The notes beneath the pieces were generated by a model, which was given only the letters and a program-made list of their open reading frames with translations, was not told the DNA's origin and searched no databases. A DNA stretch of 64,000 bases. Origin: Cladorhizidae sp. MBARI D1340-BT2. Lineage: Eukaryota > Porifera > Demospongiae > Poecilosclerida > Cladorhizidae. The stretch spans positions 44,016,228 to 44,080,227 of the forward strand of contig JAQNBH010000009.1 of assembly GCA_028752905.1 (NCBI GenBank), written 5' to 3'. This document shows positions 44,401 to 55,900 of the stretch, in pieces. Position 1 is the first letter of the stretch; each line of letters opens with the position of its first letter. A program made the translations under genes and the position numbers.

Positions 44401-47400
44401 GCTCCTCTTAACTTCAGACGTATGGATGCTGCAGATTGCAAGCTGTGAGTGATACTAATGCAACAATAACAATGCTGAGTAGAATTGGACATCTTTTTAA
44501 TTAAAGGTCTATTAAGGAAAGAGACAAGTATCCTGTTTGGATTCTACTGGATGAGGTCCAGGTGAGCTAGATGTGGTTGCCTGGTTGTTGCTAGTTGCCT
44601 ACGTCTGTGTCTTCTGTCTGTCTGGTTGTAGGACCCGATGAATCTTGGAGCTATCTTACGAGTGAGCTACTTTCTAGGAGTGAGCAGAGTCATCACCTCT
44701 CTCCAGAGATGGTGAGTGACGAGGAGTTTTCATTGTTGGCGGACATGCTGATTGTCACTCTGCCGAACACTCAGAGCACCCAATGTCAAAAAGCTGAAGT
44801 TCTTCGTTGTTGATACAATTCACTAAAATTACGGGAGGGGGAGCGGGGAGCATTTTTAATTTAGTTTTTAATCAAATATGTTTTGGAATCTTTTTTTTTA
44901 GAGATGGTTAGCTACTGCTGGACGGTGCACGCACTATCAGAAGTGGAAGATCTTTAGCTGTGAGAAATGAACTAGGTGGCTTAGCAATCTCATAAACCTA
45001 GCTCTGCTGGGTTCTTCTTGGAACTAATGTGACTGAGAAATGCGGGCACAGAACAGAGCAACTATTAGAGTTGATGAATCATAGACTTCTTGTATTAAAT
45101 ACAGAGCAACTATTATTAATTAGTATTAGAGTTGATGAATCATAGACTTCTTGTATTAAATACAGAGCAACTATTAGAGTTGATGACCAGAAAATATACG
45201 TGAATATTTATATTTTAAACACTAAGTAATTCAGATTTACTGTATAAGCACTTCAAATTATATTACATATTATTATTGAGACAAGTAGCTACTTGCAAGC
45301 CAAGACCCTTTGCCAGGTGTCACCTGATGAAGACCCTTTGCCAGGCGTTGCCTGATGAAGACCCTTTGCCAGGCATTGCCTGATGAAGACCCTTTGCCAG
45401 GTGTCACCTGATGAAGACCCTTTGCCAGGTGTCACCTGATGAAGACCCTTTGCCAGGCGTTGCCTGATGAAGACCCTTTGCCAGGTGTCATCTGATGAAG
45501 GCTTGATGCTAGCAATGCAATTTTACTTAGTCAAACATCGAGGCTCTGGTTAGCTATCTAGCCGCTGGTAAGGGTGTGTGTCCAGTCATCCCACAAATGT
45601 ATACAGCAGGAGGTCACTTATCCAAGCACGTTGGGACCAGAAGGTGTTCGGATGACTGACTTGTTTGGATGACTGAATAAAGTTGCAAGAAAATGTATTC
45701 TCTCAAGGTTCGGCCATGATCTACAATCTTCAACCTTTCTCCGATAGAAAATTCTCTTCCTTTTCTCTCCGGCACTTCCTGAAAAGTAACACTAGCCATT
45801 TCAACTAGCTACGTTAAAAGAGATACAGCTGCAGCTAACATGCATGTGTAGTGGACACACCCATACACGTGTGCAGAGCAGACAACATGGGGATCGCAGC
45901 AGTTGCCCTAGCTGACCAGGTGGTTCGGTTAACTGGTGTGTTAAGAAATGTGAAGTTCAGATAGGTGGCCTCCTGCTAGACATTGTGTCTCCTTTTACTA
46001 CAGAACTAGTAATGAACATGCTAACTAAATTACCATTGCCATAGTAACTGCATGATGCTGGTGTACATGCAGTTGCCCCCTGTCTCCAGCCGTCAGTAAG
46101 GCCAGTGCGGGCGTCATGGAGATGATGCCGGTCTACTCTGTCTCTCATCTTCAGAATTTCATAGCCACCGCCAAGGAAGAAGGGTGGAGCATCCTTGGCA
46201 CGGCGGGCCCCAATCCAGGACGCAAGGAGGTAGAGAGAGGAGGGATGGAGAGGCAGAGCCAAGGAGCCAGGGAGAGAATGCTGAGAGCCAAGATCGTTGA
46301 CTGCAGGGACTTTGTTAAACATGGACCCACTCTTCTCGTCTTGGGTAATACTCACATTTAGTTACGGCCCATCTCAGAGCAAAAACAACAAAACTCAGCA
46401 CGTGTTGTCAAATATTTACAAGATCACAAAGGGAGAAGGGAGGGACTTGTCTCCAGGGGTGTTGTGTTAGTAGAACAGACTTGTCTCCAGGGGTGATGTG
46501 TTGTAGTTAGTAGAACAGACTTGTCTCCAGGGGTGGTGTGTTGTTGTTAATAGAGAGACTTGTCTCCAGGGGTGGTGTGTTGTTAATAGAGAAGAGAGAC
46601 TTGTCTCGAGGGGTGGTGTGTTGTTGTTAATGAAGAGACTTGTCTCCAGGGGTAGTATGTTGTTGTTAAAGAGAGACTTGACTCCAGGGGTGGTGTGTTA
46701 ATAGAGACTTGTCTCCAGGGGTGGTGTGTTGTTGTTAATAGAGAGACTTGTCTCCAGGGGTGGTGTGTTGTTGTTAATAGAGAGACTTGTCTCCAGGGGT
46801 GGTGTGTTGTTGTTAATAGAGAGACTTGTCTCCAGGGGTGGTGTGTTGTTGTTAATAGAGAGACTTGTCTCCAGGGGTGGTGTGTTGTTGTTAAAGAGAG
46901 ACTTGACTCCAGGGGTGGTGTGTTGTTGTTAATAGAGAAGAGAGACTTGTCTCCAGGGGTGGTGTGTTGTTGTTAAGAGACTTGTCTCCAGGGGTGGTGT
47001 GTTGTTGTTAATAGAGAGACTTGTCTCCAGGGGTGGTGTGTTGTTGTTAAAGAGAGACTTGACTCCAGGGGTGGTGTGTTGTTGTTAATAGAGAAGAGAG
47101 ACTTGTCTCGAGGGGTGGTGTGTTGTTGTTAATAGAGAGACTTGTCTCCAGGGGTGGTGTGTTGTTAATAGAGAAGAGAGACTTGTCTCGAGGGGTGGTG
47201 TGTTAATAGAGACACTGGGTGGTGTGTTGTTAATAGAGAGACTTGGTGGTGTGTTGTTGTTAATAGAGAGAATTGGCTCCAGGGGTGGTGTGTTGTTGTT
47301 AATAGAGAAGAGAGACTTGTCTCGAGGGGTGGTGTGTTGTTGTTAATAGAGAAGAGAGACTTGTCTCGAGGGGTGGTGTGTTGTTAATAGAGAGACTTGT

Positions 47401-49382
47401 CTCCAGGGGTGGTGTGTTGTTTTTAATAGAGAGACTTGTCTCCAGGGTGGTGTTCTCCAGGGTGGTGTGTTGGAGAGACTTGTCTCCAGGGGTGGTGTGT
47501 ATTGTTAATAGAGAAGAGAGACTTGTCTCGAGGGATGGTGTGTGTTGTTTTAAGAGAGACTTGTCTCCAGGGGTAGTATGTTAATAGAGACTTGTCTCCA
47601 GGGGTAGTATGTTAATAGAGAGACTTGTCTCCAGGGGTGGTGTGTTGTTGTTAATAGAGAGACTTGTCTCCAGGGGTGGTGTGTTGTTGTTAATAGAGAG
47701 ACTTGTCTCCAGGGGTGGTGTGTTGTTGTTAATAGAGAGACTTGTCTCCAGGGGTGGTGTGTTGTTGTTAATAGAGAGACTTGGCTCCAGGGGTGGTGTG
47801 TTGTTGTTAATAGAGAGACTTGTCTCCAGGGGTGGTGTGTTGTTGTTAATAGAGAGTCTTGTCTCCAGGGGTGGTGTGTTGTTGTTAATAGAGAGACTTG
47901 TCTCCAGGGGTGGTGTGTTGTTGTTAATAGAGAGACTTGTCTCCAGGGGTGGTGTGTTGTTGTTAATAGAGAGACTTGTCTCCAGGGGTGGTGTGTTGTT
48001 AATAGAGAGACTTGGCTCCAGGGGTGGTGTGTTGTTGTTAATAGAGAGACTTGTCTCCAGGGTGGTGTGTTGTTGTTAATAGAGAGACTTGTCTCCAGGG
48101 GTGGTGTGTTGTTAAGAGACTTGTCTCCAGGGATGGTGTGTTGTTGTTAATAGAGACTTGTCTCCAGGGGTGGTGTGTTGTTGTTAATAGAGAGACTTGA
48201 CTCCAGGGGTGGTGTGTTGTTGTTAATAGAGAGACTTGTCTCCAGGGGTGGTGTGTTGTTAATAGAGAGACTTGTCTCCAGGGGTGGTGTGTTGTTAATA
48301 GAGAGACAGGGATGGTGTGTTGTTGTTAATAGAGAGACTTGTCTCCAGGGGTGGTGTGTTGTTAATAGAGAGACAGGGATGGTGTGTTGTTGTTAATAGA
48401 GAGTCTTGTCTCCAGGGATGGTGTGTTGTTGTTAATAGAGAGACTTGGCTCCAGGTGGTGTGCATGGCTAACTGACATACCATATCCCTCTATTAGGAAT
48501 CACCCCTCCAAATCACCCCTCCAATTGATAATAGTAACCTCCCGCAATTAGCAATAAGACACGCCCAAAATAATTGCTCATTAGCTTATAAACTGAGAAC
48601 TGAAGTCAAGGGGGTAAAATCTGAGAGAAAAAGGGGGGGGGGGGTAATGTTCTGGCCGCAAGCAGAGATTGAACCCTTGATGTCTGATTTCCAGGCGCCG
48701 TTACTCAACCATAGAGCCACAGGCACCCAAACATTTAGAAATCCTCCAAACAGGCGCACTTGAACTCCTTCACAACTGCAATCAACAGTAACCTCCCTTC
48801 TAATTGTAATCTCCCTTCCAATAGTAACCACCCTTCTAATTGTAATCACAGGTAGATTGGACGTAAGTAAATAGTAACCGCAGTTCCCATTAGAGAACAT
48901 ACCGTTATGTCCAGTCTGTCCCCAAATCAACTTTTGAACCTTGATATGTGTACTATATATACTACAAATGTTTTTGATTTTGCATATGGATGCTTCCCCC
49001 CCTTCTTGGGTATCCCATGAATATGAACATAACATCCTCACTTGCCTGCCTGCTAATCCTTTGCGTTTGTCTTGTAGCCTCCGTTTAGGGTGGTTGTTTT
49101 GAGGATTGTGCAAACACCAAGGAAATGTGTAGTGTTTTACTGTGTAGTGTTTTACTGGTATTCTACACACACACACACACACATGCAGGTAACGAAGGTC
49201 ATGGGGTGCACAGAGAAATAGAGGTGGCGTGTGAGGCAATCCTTAGTGTCACACCTCATACACAGCTCCCTCTTGGTCTGGACTCACTCAATGTTGCCGT
49301 GGCTACAGGCATACTCTTGCATACTTTACAGAGAACAGCTCCAATAAATACCAAACACAACAAGAACACTGATGGAATGTGA
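38454..49382 (+). CDS. MRM1: MRM1-type mitochondrial rRNA 2'-O-ribose methyltransferase
   Basis: SPOUT (TrmH/SpoU) methyltransferase. The human protein makes Gm1145 in mitochondrial 16S rRNA. Exons: 38454-38483, 38565 to about 38697 (donor unresolved), ~41065-41176, 44383-44444, 44507-44561, 44632-44711, 46073-46344, 49189-49382. The N-terminal substrate-binding part reads GEFLYGLAPCIAALLAKRRK, later VTGHRPHQGIMLDVAPL. The knotted catalytic domain has WILLDEVQDPMNLGAILR, VSYFLGVSRVITS, LSPAVSKASAGVMEMMPVYS, LLVLGNEGHG and LGLDSLNVAVATGILLHTL, matching the three conserved SpoU motifs (N..A..R, the LGNEG loop, SLNV...). Phases agree from exon 3 on. Exon 1 gives MGKEKSSKTP, with no clear presequence visible. 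TGA at 49380 is followed at once by AATAAA. Introns 2, 3, 5 and 6 hold arrays and transposon remnants. It converges on DRG1. Confidence 0.88.
38760..39590. other. MRM1 intron 2, unique part
   Basis: AT-rich intron sequence. The short frame at 39206-39427 has no recognisable domain. Nothing else supported. Confidence 0.5.
39592..40396. repeat. 57-bp minisatellite, about 14 copies
   Basis: Unit contains ctgtcctggtcgttatgaag, then cacaggcgaccatcattatg and a variable C run (2-7 C). MRM1 intron 2. Confidence 0.96.
40397..41064. other. MRM1 intron 2, 3' part
   Basis: Contains a 115-codon plus-strand frame at 40459-40806 with no recognised domain and a 24-base C homopolymer near 40870. Possibly an eroded transposon, but no motif shows it. 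Confidence 0.45.
41525..41705. repeat. CATCACA-type short tandem repeat
   Basis: Degenerate atcacatcacaccccatcac words of 10-15 bp periodicity, in MRM1 intron 3. Confidence 0.85.
41700..41955 (+). mobile_element. PiggyBac-like transposase fragment
   Basis: One frame reads STEEVFDLLVVETNRYTGTL. The F..E..DLLV.ETNRY pattern is characteristic of the N-terminal part of piggyBac (DDE_Tnp_1_7, PGBD) transposases. The fragment then runs to a stop at 41951, with no catalytic aspartates recoverable. It sits in MRM1 intron 3 between two arrays. Confidence 0.5.
42000..42958. repeat. 38-bp minisatellite, about 25 copies
   Basis: Unit contains gcagcagaggagaactctaa then tgtgcc and a variable middle (ctctggaacccga, ccatgaacccga, tcgtgaattcga). 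MRM1 intron 3. It is related to the next array by the shared gcagcagagga and atgtgcc parts. Confidence 0.96.
42959..44310. repeat. 39-bp minisatellite, about 36 copies
   Basis: Unit contains gcagcagaggaataaatata then atgtgccccaggtacccag. Because 39 is a multiple of three it is open in several frames on both strands (up to 539 codons), an artefact. It ends about 70 bp before the MRM1 exon at 44383. Confidence 0.97.
44815..45295. other. MRM1 intron 5, 5' part
   Basis: AT-rich intron sequence. It contains a duplicated segment with gttgatgaatcatagacttc (45070 and 45131). No gene or further element supported. Confidence 0.5.
45296..45545. repeat. 28-bp minisatellite, 7 copies, with fold-back element remnant
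   Basis: Unit contains ctgatgaagaccctttgcca. After the last unit come ctgatgaaggcttgatgct and caaacatcgagg, resembling the centre and arm of the fold-back element family (copy 1 minus strand: CTGATGAAGGCTAG, GAAACATCG). The array probably arose inside a copy of it. MRM1 intron 5. Confidence 0.7.
45605..45945 (-). mobile_element. Tigger/pogo-like DNA transposon remnant
   Basis: The left end has gggaccagaaggtgttcgga and further ttggatgactga, like the terminal repeats of pogo/Tigger elements (GGACC.GAGGGTGTTCGGAT). A minus-strand frame from 45799 reads RKGREFSIGERLKIVDHGR, resembling the N-terminal helix-turn-helix of pogo-type transposases. The right side (ggtggttcggttaactggt) may be the other end. 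Only a small part of the transposase remains. Confidence 0.5.
46440..48465. repeat. 39-bp minisatellite, about 50 copies
   Basis: Unit contains gagacttgtctccaggggtg then gtgtgttgttgttaatag, with deletions of one GTT and inserted gaagagag. It fills most of MRM1 intron 6. Each unit has TTGTCTCCAG followed by G on the MRM1 sense strand, a weak acceptor-like string. Confidence 0.96.
48640..48765 (-). mobile_element. tRNA-derived SINE-like sequence
   Basis: On the minus strand GTGGCTCTATGGTTGAGTAA fits an RNA polymerase III A box. GGGTTCAATCTCTG, about 35 bp later, fits a B box (GGTTCRANNCC). The head starts GGGTGCCTGTGGCTC. The anticodon stem does not pair well, so it is not an intact tRNA. A G/C homopolymer lies at its 3' side (48634-48644). 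MRM1 intron 6. Confidence 0.5.
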
Positions 49383-49383
49383 T

Positions 49384-49389
49384 AATAAA
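49384..49389 (+). terminator. Polyadenylation signal of MRM1
   Basis: AATAAA immediately after the MRM1 stop codon (TGA 49380-49382). The spacing implies an almost absent 3' UTR. Confidence 0.6.
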
Positions 49390-49499
49390 AAGGTTTCGGG
49401 TTCACTTTTGCTCACTGTCTTCACACCCTCACATCCTATAGGAGGAAGAGGAGGAAAGGGTAAATACAAGAATGTCGATTAACAGGATCTAAACACTAC

Positions 49500-49885
49500 G
49501 ATCAGAAGAAGTTGTATGGGGTCATCTTGCTAAGGCCTGGGTTGAGGTGGGTTCATGTACACAGGTTGCTATGGGGGCAGTGCTAGTCTCCAGAGGCCTG
49601 CATTGAGGTGGGTTCATGTACACAGGTCGACCTATCCTCTATGGGGGCAGTGCTAGTCTCCAGAGGCCTGCATTGAGGTGGTTCATGCTAGACCTATCCT
49701 CTATGGGGGCAGTGCTAGTCTCCAGAGGCCTGCGTTGAGGTGGGTTCATGTACACAGGTCGACCTATCCTCTATGGGGGCAGTGCTAGTCTCCAGAGGCC
49801 TGCGTACACAGGTCGACCTATCCTCTATGGCGGCAGTGCTAGTCTCCAGAGGCCTGCGTACACAGGTTGACCAATCCTATGGGGA
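49500..49885. repeat. 70-bp minisatellite, about 5 copies
   Basis: Unit contains gggggcagtgctagtctcca, then gaggcctgc and gtacacaggtcgacctatcc; later units are shortened. It lies between the convergent MRM1 and DRG1 ends, 3' of the DRG1 stop codon, and may be transcribed in its 3' UTR. Confidence 0.92.
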
Positions 49886-49926
49886 CACTAAAATGCACAA
49901 CTTCTCTAAGTGTACAAGAGGTCGAC

Positions 49927-52900
49927 TCACTTCTTTACAATCTGCACCACGTCCTCATCGCATAGCATGTGTTCCTTGCCCACTATCTGGGGGTTGTGCT
50001 TCACAGACGACCCCCACACGCACGCACTGCACAACAGGTCACATGCATGTACATGTAAAGTATACACATGTACAGCTTGTCAATCACAGGTCATATGCAT
50101 GTCACATGTTAAGCATGCACAAACTCTCACTGTTTGAACTCCTTCATGATGCTCTTGTGAACTCTGTTGCAGAAGTCCTCAATGGTAAGTTTATCATGCT
50201 GCAGCACTATAGGGGAAGTGTAGTCAGGCAGCTGCCCCTTGGGCTTGGTATAGCTAGAAGGACAAGCAGCATCATTAAAATAATATGGCAACAACTGAGA
50301 ATACACAGAATGCAGTAATAAGTGATGAGAAGAAGAGGACACCAGCTCCAGATGAGAAGAAGGGACACCACCTCCAGGTCAGAAGAAGGGGACACCACCT
50401 CCAGGTCAGAAGAAGGGGACACCACCTCCAGGTCAGAAGAAGGAGACACCAGCTCCAGAGGGAAGAAGAGACGCTACCTCTGGTTTAAACACTCTCTTAT
50501 AAGACTAGTGTACGCCAATTTAAGATGATACCGTTTAGTGCAGTGTGGCACTGAAGGCATGGAACACCTGTGGGTCCAGCCCACCATGGAATACCTGGGT
50601 CCAGCCCACCATGGAACACCTGTGGGTCCAGCCCACCATAGAACACCTGGCTCCAGCCCACCATGGACCATGGAACACCTGTGGGTCCAGCCCACCATGG
50701 AACATCTGTGGGTCCAGCCCACCATGGAACACCTGGGTCCAGCCCACCATGGAACACCTGGGTCCAGCCCACCATGGAACACCTGTGGGTCCAGCCCACC
50801 ATGGAACAACTGTGGGTCCAGCCCACCATGGAACACCTGTGGGTCCAGCCCACCATGGAACACCTGTGGGTCCAGCCCACCATGGCCCACCTGGGTCCAG
50901 CCCACCATGGAACACCTGGGTCCAGCCCACCATGGAACACCTGTGGGTCCAGCCCACCATGGAACACCTGTGGGTCCAGCCCACCATGGAACACCCGTGG
51001 GTCCAGCCCACCATGGAACACCCATGGGTCCATCCCACCATGGAACACCCGTGGGTCCAGCCCACCATGGAACACTTTCCTGCAGCCTCTACCATACCCA
51101 AAAGTACATGGAAACTGAACCTACCCAAGACTTCCACAAAAACCGTGCACATGTGATCGACATGGCAATCGTGCAAGACAGGAAGAGCTACTGGCCGAGG
51201 GCCAGAAAGACATGTCTGACAGAAGGTAACCTATTGAGTGGGCGAGAAAGACCTATCCAACACAAGATCTATGAGCCCTCTGAGAGAGACCCAACACAAA
51301 CTCCCAGAAGTTGCACACCTGCATCAGGATGTACCAATTGCCTTGTCCTAACCAACTGCCTCATCAGGACTTGTACCAATTGCCTTGTCCTACACCAACT
51401 GCCTCATCAGGACTTGTGCAAATTACCTTGACATTCACCAACTTGCCTATACACAGAGGCTGCACTACCTCAAAGGGATTCCCACTACTTGAATAAAGAA
51501 TAGTTAAAATTTGGTGCTGGTCTTGAATGAGAAATAATTTTAATTTGGTACTGGTTTAGATATGGGCATGATTTTGGTTTGGTACTGGTCTTGAACTCAC
51601 ATCCGTATGAGGTTGAGGTACTCCCACATTTTCTCAAGAAGGTCGTCAAAGTTCCACTTGTGGTGGGCAGAGATTGGTACCGCATGAGGTATGCGGTAGA
51701 TGATGTCCAGCTCTTCGACAGAGATCTGGTCAATCTTGTTTAGTAGGTAGATGCATGGAATGTAGACCCTACAATATTTCCACATAACAGCATAATCTTA
51801 CATTGGTCTGATTTAGTTATATGCTAGTTGCATGGAGATACATAGTGTCTGATGTTAGTTACATGCATGCTAGTGACTTGCATGGTGTCTGATGTTAGTT
51901 ACATGCATGCTAGTGACTTGCATGGAGATACATAGTGTCTGATGTTAGTTACATGCATGCTAGTGACTTGCATGGAGATACATAGTGTCTGATGTTAGTT
52001 ACATGCATGCCAGTGACTTGCATGGAGATACATAGTGTCTGATGTTAGTTACATGCATGCCAGTGACTTGCATGGAGATACATAGTGTCTGATGTTAGTT
52101 ACATGCATGCCAGTGACTTGCATGGAGATACATAGTGTCTGATGTTAGTTACATGCATGCTAGTGACTTGCATGGAGATACATAGTGTCTGATGTTAGTT
52201 ACATGCATGCTAGTGACTTGCATGGAGATACATAGTGTCTGATGTTAGCTACATGCATGCTAGTGACTTGCATGGAGATACATAGTGTCTGATGTTAGTT
52301 ACATGCATGCTAGTGACTTGCATGGAGATACATAGTGTCTGATGTTAGCTACATGCATGCTAGTGACTTGCATGGAGATACATAGTGTCTGATGTTAGTT
52401 ACATGCATGCTAGTGACTTGCATGGAGATACATAGTGTCTGATGTTAGTTACATGCATGCTAGTGACTTGCATGGAGATACATAGTGTCTGATGTTAGTT
52501 ACATGCATGCTAGTGACTTGCATGGAGATACATAGTGTCTGATGTTAGTTACATGCATGCTAGTGACTTGCATGGAGATACATAGTGTCTGATGTTAGTT
52601 ACATGCATGCTAGTGACTTGCATGGAGATACATAGTGTCTGATGTTAGTTACATGCATGCTAGTGACTTGCATGGATATACATAGTGTCTGATGTTAGTT
52701 ACATGCATGCTAGTGACTTGCATGGATATACATAGTGTCTGATGTTAGTTACATGCATGCTAGTGACTTGCATGGAGATACATAGTGTCTGATGTTAGTT
52801 ACATGCATGCTAGTGACTTGCATGGAGATACATAGTGTCTGATGTTAGTTACATGCATGCTATTGACTTGCATGGAGATACATAGTGTCTGATGTTAGTT

Positions 52901-55900
52901 ACATGCATGCTAGTGACTTGCATGGAGATACATAGTGTCTGATGTTAGTTACATGCATGCTAGTGACTTGCATGGAGATACATAGTGTCTGATGTTAGTT
53001 ACATGCATGCCAGTGACTTGCATGGAGATACATAGTGTCTGATGTTAGCTACATGCATGCTAGTGACTTGCATGGAGATACATAGTGTCTGATGTTAGTT
53101 ACTATGCATGCTAGTGACTTGCATGGAGATACATAGTGTCTGATGTTAGTTACATGCATGCTAGTGACTTGCATGGAGATACATAGTGTCTGATGTTAGT
53201 TACATGCATGCTAGTGACTTGCATGGAGATACATAGTGTCTGATGTTAGCTACATGCATGCTAGTGACTTGCATGGAGATACATAGTGTCTGATGTTAGT
53301 TACATGCATGCTAGTGTCTCGCATGGAGATACATAGTGTCTGATGTTAGTTACATGCATGCTAGTGACTCGCATGGAGATACATAGTGTCTGATGTTAGT
53401 TACATGCATGCTAGTCACTTGCATGGAGATACATAGTGTCTGATGTTAGCTACATGCATGCTAGTGACTTGCATGGAGATACATAGTGTCTGATGTTAGT
53501 TACATGCATGCTAGTGACTTGCATAAAGATACATAGTGTCTGATGTTAGTTACATGCATGCTAGTGACTTGCATGGATATACATAGTGTCTGATGTTAGC
53601 TACATGCATGCCAGTGACTTGCATGGAGATACATAGTGTCTGATGTTAGTTACATGCATGCCAGTGACTTGCATGGAGATACATAGTGTCTGATGTTAGT
53701 TACATGCATGCTAGTGACTTGCATGGAGATACATAGTGTCTGATGTTAGCTACATGCATGCTAGAGACTTGCATGGAGATACATAGTGTCTGATGTTAGT
53801 TACATGCATGCTAGTGACTTGCATGGAGATACATAGTGTCTGATGTTAGTTACATGCATGCTAGTGACTTGCATGGAGATACATAGTGTCTGATGTTAGC
53901 TACATGCATGCTAGTGACTTGCATGGAGATACATAGTGTCTGATGTTAGTTACATGCATGCTAGTGACTTGCATGGAGATACATAGTGTCTGATGTTAGT
54001 TACATGCATGCTAGTGACTTGCATGGAGATACATAGTGTCTGATGTTAGTTACATGCATGCTAGTGACTTGCATGGAGATACATAGTGTCTGATGTTAGT
54101 TACATGCATGCTAGTGACTTGTATGGAGATACATAGTGTCTGATGTTAGTCTAGTGACTTGCATGGAGATACATAGTGTCTGATGTTAGCATGCATGCTA
54201 GTGACTTGCATGGAGATATATAGTGTCTGATGTTAGTTACATGCATGCTAGTGACTTGCATGGAGATACATAGTGTCTGATGTTAGTTACATGCTTGCTA
54301 GTGACTTGCATGGAGATACATAGTGTCTGATGTTAGTTACATGCATGCTAGTGACTTGCATGGAGATACATAGTGTCTGATGTTAGTTACATGCATGCTA
54401 GTGACTTGCATGGAGATACATAGTGTCTGATGTTAGTTACATGCATGCTAGTGACTTGCATGGAGATACATAGTGTCTGATGTTAGTTACATGCATGCTA
54501 GTGACTTGCATGGAGATACATAGTGTCTGATGTTAGTTACATGCATGCTAGTGACTTGCATGGAGATACATAGTGTCTGATGTTAGTTACATGCATGCTA
54601 GTGACTTGCATGGAGATACATAGTGTCTGATGTTAGTTACATGCATGCTAGTGACTTGCATGGAGATACATAGTGTCTGATGTTAGTTACATGCATGCTA
54701 GTGACTTGCATGGAGATACATAGTGTCTGATGTTAGTTACATGCATGCTAGTGACTTGCATGGAGATACATAGGGTCTGATGTTAGTTACATGCATGCTA
54801 GTGACTTGCATGGAGATACATAGTGTCTGATGTTAGTTACATGCATGCTAGTGACTTCCATGGAGATACATAGTGTCTGATGTTAGTTACATGCATGCTA
54901 GTGACTTGTATGGAGATACATAGTGTCTGATGTTAGTTACATGCATGCTAGTGACTTGCATGGAGATACATAGTGTCTGATGTTAGTTGCATGCATGCTA
55001 GTGGCTTGCATGGAGATACATAGTGTCTGATGTTAGTTGCATGCATGCTAGTGGCTTGCATGGAGATACATAGTGTCTGATGTTAGTTACATGCATGCTA
55101 GTGACTTGCATGGAGATACATAGTGTCTGATGTTAGTTACATGCATGCTAGTGACTTGCATGGAGATACATAGTGTCTGATGTTAGTTACATGCATGCTA
55201 GTGACTTGCATGGAGATACATAGTGTCTGATGTTAGTTACATGTATGCTAGTGACTTGCATGGAGATATATAGTGTCTGATGTTAGTTACATGCATGCTA
55301 GTGACTTGCATGGAGATACATAGTGTCTGATGTTAGTTACATGCATGCTAGTGTCTTGCATGGAGATACATAGTGTCTGATGTTAGTTACATGCATGCTA
55401 GTGACTTGCATGGAGATACATAGTGTCTGATGTTAGTTGCATGCATGCTAGTGACTTGCATGGAGATACATAGTGTCTGATGTTAGTTACATGCATGCTA
55501 GTGACTTGCATGGAGATACATAGTGTCTGATGTTAGTTACATGCATGCTAGTGACTTGCATGGAGATACATAGTGTCTGATGTTAGTTACATGCATGCTA
55601 GTGTCTTGCATGGAGATATATAGTGTCTGATGTTAGTTACATGCATGCTAGTGGCTTGCATGGAGATACATAGTGTCTGATGTTAGTTACATGCATGCTA
55701 GTGACTTGCATGGAGATACATAGTGTCTGATGTTAGTTACATGCATGCTAGTGACTTGCATGGAGATACATAGTGTCTGATGTTAGTTACATGCATGCTA
55801 GTGACTTGCATGGAGATACATAGTGTCTGATGTTAGTTACATGCATGCTAGTGTCTTGCATGGAGATATATAGTGTCTGATGTTAGTTACATGCATGCTA

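Noticed and set aside
42873..44492. 539-codon minus-strand frame (YLFLCCLGTWGT repeats) and overlapping plus-strand frames
   Set aside because: The unit is 39 bp, a multiple of three without stops, so frames stay open on both strands. It lies in an MRM1 intron and has no start context or domain.
48640..48765. Functional tRNA gene
   Set aside because: A and B boxes are present, but the anticodon arm does not pair, so a tRNA-derived SINE head is more likely.
50474..51431. Several 150-300 codon frames on both strands
   Set aside because: 24/27-bp array within DRG1 intron 5; the DRG1 exons 5 and 6 join in phase without it.
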